Source of the DNA: Ruminococcus turbiniformis
Lineage (GTDB): Bacteria; Bacillota; Clostridia; Lachnospirales; Lachnospiraceae
DNA: 64,000 nt
Assembly (NCBI RefSeq): GCF_020687545.1
Contig: NZ_JAJEQX010000021.1
Coordinates: 1 to 64,000, forward strand
Direction: 5' to 3'
Part shown: one piece after another, positions 26,545 to 34,360 of the stretch
Numbering within the stretch: the stretch's first letter is position 1
Layout of the letters: each line of letters starts with the position of its first letter
Made by a program: the position numbers and the translations under genes
The notes under the pieces: generated by a model
The model's database searches: none
Told to the model about the DNA's origin: nothing
Seen by the model: only the letters and a program-made list of their open reading frames with translations

Positions 26545-27402
26545 CTAATACCCAATTTCCTTTAATGCTTTAGCAATTTGATCCTGATTAAAACCGTAAT
26601 ACTGCATCATCTCTGTTATTTGGCTTTCCGATTCTCCAACGCCATTCTCTTTTGCGTAAAGAATAGCCTGATAGTCCCAATCAACATCTATATGATCCAC
26701 AGCAAACGTGGCATCTTCTATCGAATATCCATCAAATCCAACCAACACATCATTGATTAAAAAATCACGTCCGCAATGCCAATTTTGTATTTCTTGATAC
26801 GCTTTTAGAACCGCATTTCTCTGACTGGTTGAAAGTTCTACCGTATATTCTTTCGATTCTAATTCTTTGTTGCAAACAGTACATTTTTTAATCTGCTTTC
26901 CAGGAGTTATAATTGCTTGTGCTGAAATACTATAATCTTCTTTTACTTCCCATTCTCCCGGAGTATGTTCTACTTTATCAATAGTTTCCACTATAGTCTT
27001 CTGGCATCGTGAACAAACAGCTTCTTTTTCTCCTTGTTCACTACATGTGGCTTCTTTTACTACTGTATACTCTTCTAAAACATGTCCTAAAGCTTCCCCT
27101 TGCGTTTTACCACATACGCTACATATTTTAGGCATTTCACAAGTAGCTTCTTCCCATTTGTGTCCTAAGGCTGTCCCTTTCGCCTCCCCGCAAGCACTAC
27201 ATATTTGCGGTTCTTCACATGTCGCTTCTGTCCATTTATGCCCTAATGGTTCGCCTTCCGTTTTGCCACATATACTACACGTTTTAGCCGTAGTACAAGT
27301 GGCGTTGTCCCATCTATGATAACACATATAAAACAGAATGCCTGAGATGCCAGCTACTATTATTACTAAAACAACAGCGATGGTTATTTTCTTTTTATTC
27401 AT
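26545..27402 (-). CDS. Membrane-anchored zinc-ribbon-repeat protein with Ltp-like C-terminus
   Basis: This 285-aa protein has an N-terminal anchor or uncleaved signal (KITIAVVLVIIVAGISGILF) and then three to four copies of a ~27-residue unit GHxWxxATCxxxxxCSxCGxxxGxxL (about residues 30-115). A related CSRCQ segment and KKCTVCNKELESKEY follow. The C-terminal ~75 residues (YSIEDATFAVDHIDVDWDYQ, then YYGFNQDQIAKALKEIGY) resemble the Ltp family of host-cell surface-exposed lipoproteins; the founding phage protein blocks DNA injection by other phages. It lies 15 nt after the lipoprotein gene. A role in surface exclusion is an inference. Confidence 0.75.
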   Translation of the reverse strand: MNKKKITIAVVLVIIVAGISGILFYMCYHRWDNATCTTAKTCSICGKTEGEPLGHKWTEATCEEPQICSACGEAKGTALGHKWEEATCEMPKICSVCGKTQGEALGHVLEEYTVVKEATCSEQGEKEAVCSRCQKTIVETIDKVEHTPGEWEVKEDYSISAQAIITPGKQIKKCTVCNKELESKEYTVELSTSQRNAVLKAYQEIQNWHCGRDFLINDVLVGFDGYSIEDATFAVDHIDVDWDYQAILYAKENGVGESESQITEMMQYYGFNQDQIAKALKEIGY

Positions 27403-27417
27403 TTCATCTCCCAGTCC

Positions 27418-28245
27418 TTATTGTGCAGGAACATCAATCATATAATTTGTAAACATCAAATCATAATTATCACTATATGCATCCGGTAATATAAACTGGA
27501 AAGCAACTCCCTGTTCGATTGCCGGGAAAATGAGCGTTCCTGAAGAACTTGTTCCAGCCATAACTTCATAAGACAGCTCTGAAAGTTCAGGACTGTTATA
27601 AAGTGTCTGACTCATAGTATCCTGATCCATTTGTTTTCCATCTATAAGTAACTTGGCCGAATATGTTCCACATGAAAAATTGTAATCTGTTCCATTATTA
27701 ATCGTAACATACACTCTTGTTTCATCTTCAGCATATTCCACTTTATCTACCGTTACTACTATTCCATTTTGATCTTGACTAACCGCAGGACTTATTTCCG
27801 CTATTGTAGGAACAACAATCTCCATATAAGATCCTTTTGTTACTGTTGCATCAACAATAAGCGGACACTCAACACTGCCACCAAAAGCATTTTCTCCAGA
27901 AAATGTTCCATCAATCTTACCGTCAACCCAAACATAATCCTGATTCTGAATTCCATCTGCTGCATCAGTATGAGCAATAAAATTTTGCGTATAATTTTCA
28001 ACGTCATGCCATGCTTGAATTGCCGTCGTCTCACCGTCTGTTTCCGGTGCATCCAGTAATTGCCCGCTTAATTTTACATATTTGCCGACATATTCTTCTG
28101 GATTTGTAAAAAGACTATCGATTTCTGATTCCTCAAGATAAACAATTTCTTCAGGTTCTTCTTGTTTTTCTCCTCCGCCACATCCGGTCAATACACTAGC
28201 CCCCATCGCAAACAAAAGTGCCGAAACTAATAATTTCTTTTTCAT
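27418..28245 (-). CDS. Lipoprotein with OB-like and DUF4352-like parts
   Basis: This 275-aa protein has a lipoprotein signal peptide (MKKKLLVSALLFAMGASVLTGC, lipobox LTGC at about 19-22) and an acidic linker. A first domain (about 35-140: NPEEYVGKYVKLSGQLLD, DYVWVDGKIDGTFSG) looks like an OB-fold. A second beta-rich domain (VTVDKVEYAEDETRVYVTINNGTDYN) resembles the DUF4352/telokin-like domains of Firmicute lipoproteins. It is the first gene of the five-gene cargo operon and is anchored outside the membrane beside the zinc-ribbon-repeat protein. Confidence 0.85.
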   Translation of the reverse strand: MKKKLLVSALLFAMGASVLTGCGGGEKQEEPEEIVYLEESEIDSLFTNPEEYVGKYVKLSGQLLDAPETDGETTAIQAWHDVENYTQNFIAHTDAADGIQNQDYVWVDGKIDGTFSGENAFGGSVECPLIVDATVTKGSYMEIVVPTIAEISPAVSQDQNGIVVTVDKVEYAEDETRVYVTINNGTDYNFSCGTYSAKLLIDGKQMDQDTMSQTLYNSPELSELSYEVMAGTSSSGTLIFPAIEQGVAFQFILPDAYSDNYDLMFTNYMIDVPAQ

Positions 28246-28336
28246 ATACTTACATCCTCCTTCTATATTTGCCTTTTTGCAAATTCTAATTCTTATTATT
28301 ATCTTATCATATCAGATAGCCAATTTATAGTAACAC

Positions 28337-28648
28337 TTATACTATTTTCTTTTCCGGTGTTATCTTTCTTTCTATATTCCTAACCATATCCACCATCAGC
28401 AATATTCCTGCCTGCAGTCCAATCTCCATATACACGCTGGCCGTCTCGCTGCTGAGTTCATTACACAGATCCAGCAATTCTGAAGTCGGGTTTTCATCAT
28501 ACTTTCCCACAGTCTTTTCAAATCTCATATAAATCTCATCCAGCCGTTCCTCATAACTCCTGTCATCTTCATCCGGTCCCAGGCCAAACAGAAGATAATC
28601 CGCAACTCCCCTGATTGTTGCTCTCTCAAATATTTTATCTACATGCAT
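28337..28648 (-). CDS. Conserved hypothetical protein (DUF6809-like), 103 aa
   Basis: An all-helical acidic protein with no membrane segment or cysteine motif. It resembles short proteins found beside XRE regulators in Lachnospiraceae mobile elements (ATIRGVADYLLFG, LSSETASVYMEIGLQAGILLMVDMV). It is divergent from the XRE gene at 28767, and the region between them carries three repeated TTACGAA sites, so the pair is probably co-regulated. The function is unknown. Confidence 0.6.
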   Translation of the reverse strand: MHVDKIFERATIRGVADYLLFGLGPDEDDRSYEERLDEIYMRFEKTVGKYDENPTSELLDLCNELSSETASVYMEIGLQAGILLMVDMVRNIERKITPEKKIV

Positions 28649-28659
28649 GTTCTGCCCAT

Positions 28660-28745
28660 CCTTTCTCTATTACGAAACATTTCTCTATTACGAAACATTA
28701 TAATCTCAATACTGCATACAATCAAGATATATTTCTTTATTACGA
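28660..28745. promoter_or_regulatory. Repeated operator sites between divergent genes
   Basis: TTTCTCTATTACGAAACA occurs twice head-to-tail (28660 and 28678, period 18), and a variant TTTCTTTATTACGAA occurs at 28730. The sites lie between the DUF6809-like gene (minus) and the XRE gene (plus), and are likely operators of that XRE protein. Confidence 0.6.
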
Positions 28746-28766
28746 ATTTTCAGGAGTTATACAGAT

Positions 28767-29003
28767 ATGCAGAAACTCAGACCGGATATGGATATCGGCC
28801 ATAATATCCAACGATTAAGAAAAGCTTCAAATATGACGCAAGATCAGGTAATCGCCCGCCTTCAGCTCATGGGAATTGAAATATCCAAAAGCACCTATGC
28901 CAAAATTGAAACCAACCGAATGAATATCAAAATCAGCGAGCTTGTTGCGCTCAGCAAAATTTTTGACTCGGAAATTTCTGAATTTTTCAGCGGACTGATT
29001 TAA
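28767..29003 (+). CDS. XRE-family regulator, 78 aa
   Basis: A single HTH domain: IGHNIQRLRKASNMTQDQVIA, then the recognition segment GIEISKSTYAKIETNRMNIK and ELVALSKIFDSEISEFF. CAGGAG lies 10 nt before the ATG; an internal ATG (residue 8) is possible. Three TTACGAA sites in its promoter suggest autoregulation. It is followed after 6 nt by a strong promoter for the antisense RNA of the type I toxin. Confidence 0.85.
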   Translation: MQKLRPDMDIGHNIQRLRKASNMTQDQVIARLQLMGIEISKSTYAKIETNRMNIKISELVALSKIFDSEISEFFSGLI

Positions 29004-29008
29004 ACGAT

Positions 29009-29137
29009 TTGACATCCTCATCTTACTTTGCTAATATAAGTATAGAAATAGGCACTACCGATAAGCGGTTAGTCCAAAAATGAATTAGTTACAAAAAAGT
29101 AACCGCACACTTTGGCTGAGGGGCGGTTACTTTTTTG
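29009..29137 (+). ncRNA. Candidate antisense antitoxin RNA of the type I toxin locus (with promoter)
   Basis: On the plus strand, a near-consensus promoter TTGACA (29009-29014), 17-bp spacer, TAATAT (29032-29037) predicts a transcript from about 29044. It ends at the symmetric terminator 29093-29136, giving a ~93-nt RNA. It is complementary to the 3' UTR and stop-codon region of the convergent toxin gene (29127-29219). This is the layout of TxpA/RatA-like type I toxin-antitoxin pairs. Confidence 0.6.
29093..29136. terminator. Shared bidirectional terminator of toxin mRNA and antisense RNA
   Basis: A 14-bp perfect stem AAAAAAGTAACCGC / GCGGTTACTTTTTT flanks a 16-nt loop. The toxin stop codon is inside the right arm. 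The A and T flanks make it work on both strands, as expected for convergent toxin and antitoxin transcripts. Confidence 0.8.
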
Positions 29138-29219
29138 TGTGATCTATATACGCTATCAAGATCGTAACGACAATACCAAGTATCATCAAAACGATGGAGA
29201 GCATTTCGAAATCACTCAT
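29127..29219 (-). CDS. Putative holin-like type I toxin (30 aa)
   Basis: The minus-strand frame from ATG 29219 to TAA 29127 encodes 30 residues: a short N-terminus MSDFEMLSIV, one hydrophobic helix VLMILGIVVTILIAYI and a polar C-terminus DHTKK. Size, one helix near the N-terminus and the charged tail match the putative holin-like toxin family (TxpA/BsrG/YonT type). AAAGGAGGG lies 8 nt before the ATG. The gene has its own promoter (29334-29362) and a ~105-nt leader with two hairpins. Such peptides insert in the host membrane when the antisense RNA is lost, which stabilises mobile elements. Confidence 0.75.
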   Translation of the reverse strand: MSDFEMLSIVLMILGIVVTILIAYIDHTKK

Positions 29220-29333
29220 AAGTTTGCCCTCCTTTCCAAGATTTCTCTTTGCAGAGATTTCTATGTAATCAGAGGGTTCAGTCCCTCTGTCGAAGGACTA
29301 ACCGCCTACCGTTCTCTGGCAGTGCCTGATTTG

Positions 29334-29362
29334 ATTTTATCAGAACATCCGTTCTATTTCAA
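29334..29362 (-). promoter_or_regulatory. Toxin gene promoter
   Basis: TTGAAA (29362-29357), a 17-bp spacer and TAAAAT (29339-29334) on the minus strand. The spacer contains an AGAAC-ATCC-GTTCT dyad. Transcription would start near 29327 and run about 235 nt to the shared terminator. Confidence 0.6.
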
Positions 29363-29375
29363 CTGCTATTTTTCT

Positions 29376-30917
29376 TTACAGACAATCTCTGTCATATCCC
29401 CGTTTCTTTGTTCGCTGTCTCTTTTCCATCTCCCTTTTCTTTTTATCCAACTGCTCCAGTACACTTTGCCGCTCCGCCCTCTGTTCCGGCTTATTACTTC
29501 GGATCACCAGATACTGTTTTTCCGGAACGCTTTTCTGATTCCATTCTTTCTGCCTGTTGCGGATTTTATTCAGTTCCTTCATTGCAGCTGCATATGCTTT
29601 TTTCACTGTCAGCGCATTTTCATATCCATGCAGTCCAGGTATTCCGGCGAGTGTAGCCTTCGCTTTTTTCAGTTCCTGCTGTTTTCCGGCAATCTTCTGA
29701 TCCAGTTCCCGCTTTTCTTTTCCATGAAACCATTTCCCGTCAATATCCTTCCGTTCTTTCTCCATCCGGATCAGAACTTTCTCGACAGCATAGATCCTCT
29801 GCTCTGCTTTCTTCATCTTCTGCAGAATGTTATCCAGCCTCATTACTTCTGCTTCCTGCTCTGCTGAAGATGGTCTTTTCCCTTTTGCAATCTCCGGCAG
29901 CGGCGCCGGCGTCACATCAAATTTCAGGTCACGGTGAAATATTGGCTGTCCATTCTCGTCATATTCTGCATTCCGGAGTTCTTTGATATACTGGATAAAA
30001 CCCCGCAGCTTTCCAATCGCCTTTTGCAGGATCGTCCGGAAAATCTCCGGTTTCCACCCTGACCTTCGGATGGATTCTGCCGCCGGATCTGTGATCTCTT
30101 TTTTCTTTGCAAAGCGCAGTTCCTCTTCGGTCACGCCTTCCACTACCGCCCGGTCTACCATGTTGTTCCACTCCTGCCGGAGATAATTATCGATCCGTAT
30201 CTCCTCTGCTTTCGGATTATTTTTCCCGATCTTTCTGGTGGGAAGATACGGACTGTTCTTATCAAACACCTTCAGTTTCTCCGCCGGATCCTGCACCAGT
30301 TCATTGATCAGATCCGTATAGAAATATTTCATATCCTCTGTAAATTTTTTTGACTTGAATTCCGGATTCTTCGGCTGGAAGAAATGCTTTTCGTAAACCT
30401 CTCCCTTTTTGATGATCCTGCAGCCGGAACGGATTTCTCCATTTTCATCCAGGATTTCTTTCTTTGTCCGGACATGTTTCCCTGTTTCATCGTAAAACAT
30501 ATTTCTTGAAGCGATCTTCTCCACCGGCTCATCATAAGCTTTTCTCTCTGAAAAAATAAGATGGATATGAAGATTGGTTTTCCGTTTATTGTGGTGAAGG
30601 GCGCTTGCCACAGCCACGCCGTACCGTTCCACAAATTTCGCAGTAAAATATTTCAGCAGCGTGTCATGATCATAATGGATCAGGCCAGGCGGCAGCATGA
30701 TGATCAGTTCCCTGGCCTCAATACATTTTCCTTCCGTTCCGCTTCTGGCAAAATCCGCCTGATTCTCCTTTGACAGATACTGCCAGAATTTCGGATCCGC
30801 ACTGGTATAGGCAGCATACAGATTTTCCTGCCGCTTTGGATCCGAGATATAACGTACCCTGCCCCGGACGTGAGGCAGTTTGACCGTCTGGATAAAACAA
30901 TTCTTTCCATTTGCCAT
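29376..30917 (-). CDS. MobA/MobL-family relaxase
   Basis: This 513-aa protein has the N-terminal relaxase fold (IQTVKLPHVRGRVRYISDP, LHHNKRKTNLHIHLIFSER with the HxH metal motif near residue 115) and a C-terminal lysine/glutamate-rich coiled coil. It would nick the element's origin and pilot the strand into a recipient through a helper channel. The start at 30917 follows AAAGGAGATG. The likely transfer origin lies just upstream. It is the main mobilization protein of the element; no MobC-like partner is seen next to it. Confidence 0.9.
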   Translation of the reverse strand: MANGKNCFIQTVKLPHVRGRVRYISDPKRQENLYAAYTSADPKFWQYLSKENQADFARSGTEGKCIEARELIIMLPPGLIHYDHDTLLKYFTAKFVERYGVAVASALHHNKRKTNLHIHLIFSERKAYDEPVEKIASRNMFYDETGKHVRTKKEILDENGEIRSGCRIIKKGEVYEKHFFQPKNPEFKSKKFTEDMKYFYTDLINELVQDPAEKLKVFDKNSPYLPTRKIGKNNPKAEEIRIDNYLRQEWNNMVDRAVVEGVTEEELRFAKKKEITDPAAESIRRSGWKPEIFRTILQKAIGKLRGFIQYIKELRNAEYDENGQPIFHRDLKFDVTPAPLPEIAKGKRPSSAEQEAEVMRLDNILQKMKKAEQRIYAVEKVLIRMEKERKDIDGKWFHGKEKRELDQKIAGKQQELKKAKATLAGIPGLHGYENALTVKKAYAAAMKELNKIRNRQKEWNQKSVPEKQYLVIRSNKPEQRAERQSVLEQLDKKKREMEKRQRTKKRGYDRDCL

Positions 30918-30954
30918 ACATCTCCTTTCCGGCGGTGGTACGTCAGAAATGAAC

Positions 30955-31080
30955 CAGTCTTTCGGTTCTGAGCCGCCCTGCGGGGCGTCCCGGCCCGACG
31001 CAGTCGCGAAATATACAGAGTGCAGATTGTCAGATCTGCGCGATGGGTGTATTTCGCTCTCAAGCGCCGAGGGCTTGGTT
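30955..31080. other. Candidate origin of transfer (oriT) of the mobilizable element
   Basis: The non-coding stretch upstream of the relaxase has nested inverted repeats: GCGAAATATAC (31004-31014) with GTGTATTTCGC (31046-31056), enclosing GCAGATTGTCAGATCTGC (a 6-bp stem), and a GC-rich CCGCCCTGCGGGGCG hairpin at about 30971-30985. A position directly before a relaxase gene and this structure are typical of oriT. The nick site cannot be read by eye. Confidence 0.45.
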
Positions 31081-31253
31081 TCCGGCGTATCCGCCTGTTA
31101 TTTTATGCCCGTATCCGGGCTGTTTCCTTTTCTCTGGTTTTTAACTTTCAAAGTTTTTTTCATCCTGTTTACAGGTTCTTGTTTACAGATTTCTCATTTT
31201 TTGTGTAAACAAACTTTTGTAAACAAGGCTCAAAACATTTTAAAAGTTATCTT

Positions 31254-32609
31254 TCATTCAAAGGGCAGCTCTGTATTTTCATCTATATTTATAAAGCCGT
31301 CCCCGTCTTTTTTCGGATGGATCCGTTTCCAGGAACGCTGAGTTCCAAGGCTTCCCGGGAACCGGTGTGTCCCGTGTTTTTCCCATCCGATGATCTCATT
31401 ATCCATCAGGTCGCCAATCTCTTTGGACTGCCATTTCGGCACCATCCCTTCATGGTGGAACACTTCCTGATAAATGATGGTAGAACATACATAGTCTTCC
31501 TCATAACGGTCCAGGAACGCCTGGATCATGCCCGTCTGGGTATCTTCCGGCATAAACTCTTTCTGGAGTGCTTTCACATAATCTTCCATATCCGGCGAGA
31601 ATGTGAGGGAAAAATCTCCGCTTCGGTATATCTCCATGGCTTCCGCCCATGCCTGCAGGATGTATTCCCTGGACTCTTTCTCATTACTGTAAATGGTCGT
31701 TTCTGCTTTTTCCGGGCATACTCTGACCGGTCCGAACCGGCGGTTTCCTGTCCTGTCAAAGGGCAGGAATGCAAGATCATTGGAAGTTCCGCAGAATACA
31801 CACTGCCGGTACCGGTCTTCTGCCCGCCTCTCATAGGGGATCCGGTAGGTATCCTTCTGTCTGCTCAGGAATGATTTTGTTTCCTCAATACTCCTGGCAT
31901 TGGCCACCGCATTCATTTCTGACATTTCTACAATCCAGTGTCCCTGCAGATATTCATAAACCCTCTTATCATCCAGCCGTTTCACATCATCGGTAAACCA
32001 CTCATCCCGGATCGCCAGATATTTGAAAAATGTAGATTTCCCGGTTCCCTGTCCGCCCACCAGACAGAGCATGATATCATATTTCTTCCCCGGGTCATAC
32101 AGACGGCTGATGGCCGCAAGCATATGCATTTTCATAATCTCACCGGAATATTCCGGATCAGACGCCCCGAAGAAATGGGTAAGCATGTTGCGGATCCTCG
32201 GCGTTCCGTCCCAGGTCAGACTTTCCAGCAGATTAATAATGGGATGGAAGCTGTTATCGTTTGCCACAATATCCACCGCCTTGGCGATCACCCTGTCACT
32301 GGTCAGTCCGTAATTCTTTTCCAGATAAAGGGACAGATTGTTCATATCCGTATCCGTCATCTGGACGCCCCGGCGTTTCCATGGAACCTTTTTCATAATG
32401 TCGATCTGGCAGGTCATTTCATTTCTGCAAATTGCTCCCTGCAGATACGGATCATGTTCCAGCGCATATTTACAGTTTTGGATGGACTGACGGATCTTTC
32501 CTTTCTCTGTCACGTCCAGGTTCTCCCGTATCTCCCCCTGGGTCAGCATTTCATCCTCTGCAATACGCTCTAATTTCCGCATGGACTCCTCGCTGATATC
32601 GTTCCACAT
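31254..32609 (-). CDS. VapE-domain (virulence-associated E) replication helicase
   Basis: This ~451-aa protein has the VapE P-loop ATPase domain: LCLVGGQGTGKSTFFKYLA (Walker A), WIVEMSEMNAVANARSIEETKSFLSR (Walker B region) and FCGTSNDLAFLPFDRTGNRRF. The N-terminal part contains NLSLYLEKNYGLTSDRVI. VapE proteins act with CHC2 primases as the replication initiator/helicase of phage satellites and mobilizable islands. It overlaps the CHC2 gene; I chose ATG 32609 (GGAG 10 nt ahead), and ATG 32582 is also possible. The pair suggests that the excised element can replicate. Confidence 0.9.
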   Translation of the reverse strand: MWNDISEESMRKLERIAEDEMLTQGEIRENLDVTEKGKIRQSIQNCKYALEHDPYLQGAICRNEMTCQIDIMKKVPWKRRGVQMTDTDMNNLSLYLEKNYGLTSDRVIAKAVDIVANDNSFHPIINLLESLTWDGTPRIRNMLTHFFGASDPEYSGEIMKMHMLAAISRLYDPGKKYDIMLCLVGGQGTGKSTFFKYLAIRDEWFTDDVKRLDDKRVYEYLQGHWIVEMSEMNAVANARSIEETKSFLSRQKDTYRIPYERRAEDRYRQCVFCGTSNDLAFLPFDRTGNRRFGPVRVCPEKAETTIYSNEKESREYILQAWAEAMEIYRSGDFSLTFSPDMEDYVKALQKEFMPEDTQTGMIQAFLDRYEEDYVCSTIIYQEVFHHEGMVPKWQSKEIGDLMDNEIIGWEKHGTHRFPGSLGTQRSWKRIHPKKDGDGFINIDENTELPFE

Positions 32610-33174
32610 GCTGCTCAATCTCCGCCACCTCCTTCCGTTTACAGATAAAGAATTCTGCAATTTCTTCTCCGCTTCCAGTCAGAAGAATATCCAGATAATC
32701 ATTGATCTTCCTCTCGTTTTCCAACGCCTCCAGAAATTGTTCCTGCTCAAAGGCGTCCGGTTCCGATCCATAGAACCGTTTCCAAAACCGGATCCATGAC
32801 AGATAATCAATCAGAATTTTTACCGCATGCCGGTGCCAGTCTGTCATCTTCTCTTTGACAGAAACCGGATTCCTGTTTCTGTATTTTTTTCGTCTTTCCC
32901 AACGTTTCTCTGCTGTCAACGGCAGCTGAAAATCCGCAATCAGTTTTCTGGCCGCTTCGTAAGGCGACAGACCGAACAGACCGGCAGTCAGCCCGATCAC
33001 ATCTCCTTTTGCTCCGCAGGCAAAACAATAATAATTAGTATCAATTTTCATGCTGGGATGATGATCGTCATGAAACGGACAGCATGCCATCTGGTTCCTG
33101 CCGACCCGGATCCCGTACTGCTCCGCCGCCTGCCTTGCGGTAACGTATGATTTTACTTCCTGAAATATATTCAC
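32551..33174 (-). CDS. CHC2 zinc-finger primase-like protein
   Basis: This 207-aa protein has the DnaG-type zinc-binding domain: CCPFHDDHHPSMKI then YYCFACGAKGDVIGL (CHC2 ligands C-x2-H...C-x2-C), followed by a helical region with LSPYEAARKLIADFQLPL. It lacks the TOPRIM catalytic domain of full primases. It is the partner of the overlapping VapE helicase. Its domain and C-terminal segment (EVAEIEQHVERYQRG) parallel the N-terminal 195 residues of the large CHC2-ArdC protein in the neighbouring conjugative element. Confidence 0.88.
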   Translation of the reverse strand: MNIFQEVKSYVTARQAAEQYGIRVGRNQMACCPFHDDHHPSMKIDTNYYCFACGAKGDVIGLTAGLFGLSPYEAARKLIADFQLPLTAEKRWERRKKYRNRNPVSVKEKMTDWHRHAVKILIDYLSWIRFWKRFYGSEPDAFEQEQFLEALENERKINDYLDILLTGSGEEIAEFFICKRKEVAEIEQHVERYQRGVHAEIRAYCRG

Positions 33175-33283
33175 TTATAACCTCCTCTGCTGAAATTTTT
33201 CATTGTATCTCGCAGAGGTATTTGCTATACTTGAGTTGCTAGGTCAGAGTGTAGCAATACCTCTGGAGAATTTGCCCGTGCGA

Positions 33284-33532
33284 TTATGCATGGGCTTTTT
33301 CTTTTGTCACATCCCGGAAGTATCCGGTTTCTTCCCAGACTTTACGGTCCGGGCAGTAATAACTGAATTCGCTGGCGTCCCCCACTTTCATCGCCACACC
33401 GAACTTGACGACACCCTGCTGGATGGCAAGCCTCACATAATGAGGATCTTTTCCCATTGCCCGGGCGATCTCTTTGATCGGAACATTTCTGCCTGTAAAC
33501 GGCGGCAGCTCCACATACATTTTCTTTTCCAT
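33284..33532 (-). CDS. Small HTH (excisionase/MerR-like) protein
   Basis: This 82-aa protein starts at ATG 33532, 8 nt after GGAAGGAGG. Residues 15-45 (RNVPIKEIARAMGKDPHYVRLAIQQGVVKFGVA) look like a winged-helix HTH of excisionase type; the tail is WEETGYFRDVTKEKAHA. It is divergent from the XRE repressor gene and heads the CHC2-VapE-relaxase direction, so it may be the directionality factor or an activator of the element. Confidence 0.7.
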   Translation of the reverse strand: MEKKMYVELPPFTGRNVPIKEIARAMGKDPHYVRLAIQQGVVKFGVAMKVGDASEFSYYCPDRKVWEETGYFRDVTKEKAHA

Positions 33533-33740
33533 TATCTTCACCTCCTTCCGGATTCGATATCCGTATTTTTAGTGCACTTTTCCTCTTGCTATTTCCTTTC
33601 TCTACACGTGAACCGCACTATTAGTTCGTATTTTATTATACGCATTAAAATAGCGTGCGTCAAGATGTTTTTCTAAAAATCCGCACTTGTAATTCGTATT
33701 TTAATGTGGTAAGATGAACGAAAGAGAGGTGAATTCAATC

Positions 33741-34331
33741 ATGAAACATGATACGAAACAGATCGGACTGAGAATCCGGACTGCCCGAAAACAAAAAGGC
33801 ATGAATCAGACGCAGCTGGCAGCCGCACTTGGCAAATCTCTCCGCACAATCCAGAAATACGAAAGCGGAGAGATTGAAGTGTCGCTCGCCATGATCAACG
33901 AACTTGCCGGGGTACTGGACACCACTTCTACTTATCTGACCGGCTATGACACGCAGGAGAAGCCGCTGACCAATATGGCAGACGTCATGCAGTTTCTCTT
34001 CCAGCTGGATCAGATCCGGGAGCTCGGCTTCCGGATTGATGTGAAGCGTCCGCCGGAACACGACCGCTGGGAGTGCTCCATTACCTTCAACGGCAAAGAC
34101 CTGTCGTCCTCCGAAAATGCAGATATGTGTTTATTCCTGGAAGAATTCAGGGAAAACAGAGAGGAATATGCTGCATATGGCCATTCTGCCAGTTCCTATC
34201 AGGACTGGAAAGACAAGACACTGGCCTACTATGCAGCTGTCCCGTTATCCGAAAGGGAAACGGAAGAACTGACAGAGGAAGAGCGCATCAGCCGCCGGAA
34301 CGCCTTTTTAAAGGAGCAGTTCAGATCATAA
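33741..34331 (+). CDS. XRE-family repressor of the mobilizable element
   Basis: This 196-aa protein has an N-terminal HTH (IGLRIRTARKQKGMNQTQLAAAL, then GKSLRTIQKYESGEIEVS) and a C-terminal domain unlike LexA/CI peptidases (no Ser-Lys dyad seen) that ends in a charged helix (SERETEELTEEERISRRNAF). I chose ATG 33741 (GAGAGGTG upstream) over an in-frame upstream ATG. It is divergent from the small HTH gene, with repeated TCGTATTTTA / TACGCATTAAAATA half-sites in the 170-bp gap, and it precedes the integrase by 29 nt, so it likely controls both directions. Confidence 0.85.
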   Translation: MKHDTKQIGLRIRTARKQKGMNQTQLAAALGKSLRTIQKYESGEIEVSLAMINELAGVLDTTSTYLTGYDTQEKPLTNMADVMQFLFQLDQIRELGFRIDVKRPPEHDRWECSITFNGKDLSSSENADMCLFLEEFRENREEYAAYGHSASSYQDWKDKTLAYYAAVPLSERETEELTEEERISRRNAFLKEQFRS

Positions 34332-34360
34332 GTCCTTCAAAGGAAAGGAGCAATGACTGA

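Noticed and set aside
29376..30917. Relaxase of the mobilizable element as a fragment of the ICE relaxase
   Set aside because: The two relaxases belong to different families (MobA/MobL with NLHIHLIF versus HIDKSHIHNHII type) and do not align beyond the metal motif.
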